From NCBI RefSeq assembly GCF_937875145.1, contig NZ_CALNCS010000085.1, forward strand, positions 1-32,020: a stretch of DNA of 32,020 nt. Direction: 5' to 3'. The notes beneath the pieces were generated by a model that worked only from the letters and a program-made list of their open reading frames with translations, had not been told where the DNA came from and searched no databases. Below, piece by piece: positions 30,551 through 32,020 of the stretch; positions within the stretch are counted from its first letter, which is position 1, and each line of letters begins with the position of its first letter. The position numbers were made by a program, and so were the translations under genes. This DNA comes from Alkalibaculum bacchi. Its GTDB lineage: Bacteria; Bacillota; Clostridia; Eubacteriales; Alkalibacteraceae.

Positions 30551-31909
30551 GTGAGCTTTTACAGTGATATTTTTGAAACACTTCGAATGATAGAGAAAGA
30601 AAATTTAGATATACGAACGACTACCATGGGGATTTCTTTGTTAGATTGCATCGATTCTAATGGTGAGCGTGCTAGACAAAAGATTTATGACAAAATAACT
30701 AATTATGCTAAAAACCTCGTTAAAGTTGGCAATGAAATTGAAATAGAGTTTGGTATTCCAATCATTAACAAAAGAATCTCTGTTACACCGATAGCTCTTA
30801 TCGCAGCTGCTAGTGATGACAAGAATTACACTGCTTTTGCCAAAACATTGGACAAGGCTGCTGAAGAAGTAGGTGTGAATTTTATTGGTGGATTTTCTGC
30901 ATTAGTTCAAAAGGGCTTTACAAAAGGCGATGAAATCCTGATTCATTCTATACCTGAAGCGCTAAGTGAAACAGAGAGAGTGTGCTCTTCTGTTAATTTA
31001 GCTAGTTCAAAAGCTGGTATCAATATGGACGCAGTAAAGCTTATGGGTAAAATCATAAAGGACACTGCTTATTTAACAAAAGATCGAGATTCCATTGGTT
31101 GTGCAAAGTTGGTAGTATTTTCTAATGCCGTAGACGACAATCCTTTTATGGCTGGAGCTTATCATGGTGTGGGAGAACCAGAGGTCGTCATCAATGTGGG
31201 CGTCAGTGGACCAGGTGTAGTAAAATCCGCATTGGAAAAGGATAAAGGTGCGCCATTAGATATCGTAGCAGAGAATATAAAAAAGACTGCCTTTAAAATT
31301 ACTAGAGCAGGTCAATTCGTTGGAAAAGAAGTTTCTTCTAGGCTTGGTGTTCCCTTTGGCATATTAGACTTGTCCTTAGCTCCAACTCCAGAAATTGGAG
31401 ATAGTGTTGCAAGAATTTTAGAAGAGATTGGTTTAGAAGCTTGCGGCACCCATGGCACAACTGCATGCCTTGCAATGCTTAATGATGCAGTGAAAAAAGG
31501 TGGAATTATGGCCTCTTCTTCTGTTGGTGGACTAAGTGGAGCATTTATTCCAGTCAGCGAAGACGAAGGAATGATTCAAGCTGTTTTAAATGGCGCATTA
31601 ACTTTTGACAAATTAGAAGCCATGACAAGTGTATGTTCTGTAGGATTAGATATGATTGCAATCCCTGGAGACACTCCAGAATCGACAATTTCCGCCATTA
31701 TTGCAGATGAAGCAGCAATTGGTATGATTAACCACAAGACAACAGCAGTTCGCCTCGTTCCTGTACACGGTAAAACCATTGGAGACACTGTAGAATTTGG
31801 TGGACTTCTAGGCTATGCACCTATTATGTCCGTTCATAAATTTAGTTCAGAAGACTTTATCAATAGAGGTGGCAGAATACCAGCTCCGATTCATAGTTTT
31901 AAGAATTAA
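30551..31909 (+). CDS. PFL family protein (DUF711/UPF0210)
   Basis: A 452-residue cytosolic protein of the DUF711 family, structurally related to pyruvate formate-lyase-like enzymes but without the C-terminal glycyl-radical motif. Signatures: TTTMGISLLDCIDSNGERAR near residue 25, NPFMAGAYHGVGEPEVVINV and ACGTHGTTACLAMLNDAVK. GTG start with AAGGAGG upstream. It forms a two-gene unit with the ACT protein. Biochemical function is unknown; no activating enzyme lies nearby. Confidence 0.93.
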   Translation: MSFYSDIFETLRMIEKENLDIRTTTMGISLLDCIDSNGERARQKIYDKITNYAKNLVKVGNEIEIEFGIPIINKRISVTPIALIAAASDDKNYTAFAKTLDKAAEEVGVNFIGGFSALVQKGFTKGDEILIHSIPEALSETERVCSSVNLASSKAGINMDAVKLMGKIIKDTAYLTKDRDSIGCAKLVVFSNAVDDNPFMAGAYHGVGEPEVVINVGVSGPGVVKSALEKDKGAPLDIVAENIKKTAFKITRAGQFVGKEVSSRLGVPFGILDLSLAPTPEIGDSVARILEEIGLEACGTHGTTACLAMLNDAVKKGGIMASSSVGGLSGAFIPVSEDEGMIQAVLNGALTFDKLEAMTSVCSVGLDMIAIPGDTPESTISAIIADEAAIGMINHKTTAVRLVPVHGKTIGDTVEFGGLLGYAPIMSVHKFSSEDFINRGGRIPAPIHSFKN

Positions 31910-31911
31910 TA

Positions 31912-31998
31912 AGGTGGTAAGCAAAGACAAAACTTGCCTTCACTCTGGATGACCGATCCCCTGCTCAGTCATCCAGAGCGAAGGGTCAGCTACCACCT
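31912..31998. repeat. Nested inverted repeat after the PFL gene
   Basis: Outer arms AGGTGGTA (31912-31919)/TACCACCT (31991-31998) enclose a perfect inner stem CTCTGGATGAC (31943-31953)/GTCATCCAGAG (31968-31978) with a 14-base loop. No T-run directly follows, so it is more likely a structured repeat or RNA-stabilising hairpin than a simple terminator. Confidence 0.7.
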
Positions 31999-32020
31999 AA
32001 ATTTACTATTAAAAAACATC

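Noticed and set aside
1..32020. CRISPR array, tRNA or rRNA gene, transposon or prophage
   Set aside because: No evenly spaced identical repeats, no cloverleaf-like gene and no transposase, integrase or phage protein was recognised.

Overview
The window comes from a low-GC, anaerobic, spore-forming Firmicute of the class Clostridia. An Alkaliphilus-like or related clostridial genome fits best. The evidence is the sporulation pair yqfC/yqfD, the classical Firmicutes era-recO-phoH neighbourhood, pyruvate phosphate dikinase with its regulator and CcpN, AGGAGG ribosome binding sites with frequent TTG/GTG starts, and T-box and glycine-riboswitch control. The genus is inference; nothing in the window fixes it.

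Layout. 1-2675: a ferrous-iron uptake operon on the minus strand (feoA, feoB, start of a FeoB-associated small membrane protein), with a sigma-A promoter and repeated GTTAGC elements that look like an iron-regulator operator. 2757-3215: a decayed flavoprotein fragment. 3246-4619: a MATE efflux pump. 4620-5183: gene debris and hairpins. 5184-11303: the most unusual part, a tightly packed minus-strand cluster of seven genes. In transcription order these are a cysteine-rich SIMIBI GTPase, a soluble ABC ATPase with an N-terminal extension, a substrate-binding-protein-like protein without a signal peptide, a NitT/TauT-type ABC importer (ATPase, lipoprotein, permease) and a ModD-like phosphoribosyltransferase homologue. 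It has one strong promoter, overlapping reading frames and visibly higher G+C than its flanks. I read it as a mobile accessory system for uptake and intracellular delivery of a metal or metal-cofactor precursor, but the substrate is unknown.

11706-12094: a one-gene transcription unit for a 72-residue protein. 12097-16532: the ccpN - PPDK regulatory protein - ppdK operon, which sets the direction of carbon flow at pyruvate/PEP. Its promoter carries a 40-bp palindrome matching the CcpN operator, so it is probably autoregulated. 16560-18357: glycyl-tRNA synthetase under a T-box. 18494-19030: a DUF4342 protein. 19285-29712: the conserved housekeeping block, in transcription order prmA, rsmE, mtaB, HIT, rpsU, yqeY, yqfC, yqfD, phoH, ybeY, dgkA, cdd, era, recO (translation, RNA maturation, DNA repair, sporulation). 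29765-31998: a divergent plus-strand unit in which a glycine riboswitch and terminator precede an ACT-domain protein and a PFL/DUF711 protein.

Several intergenic gaps of the housekeeping block hold degenerate, mutually similar repeat sequences just upstream of start codons. No CRISPR array, tRNA, rRNA, transposase or prophage gene was seen.
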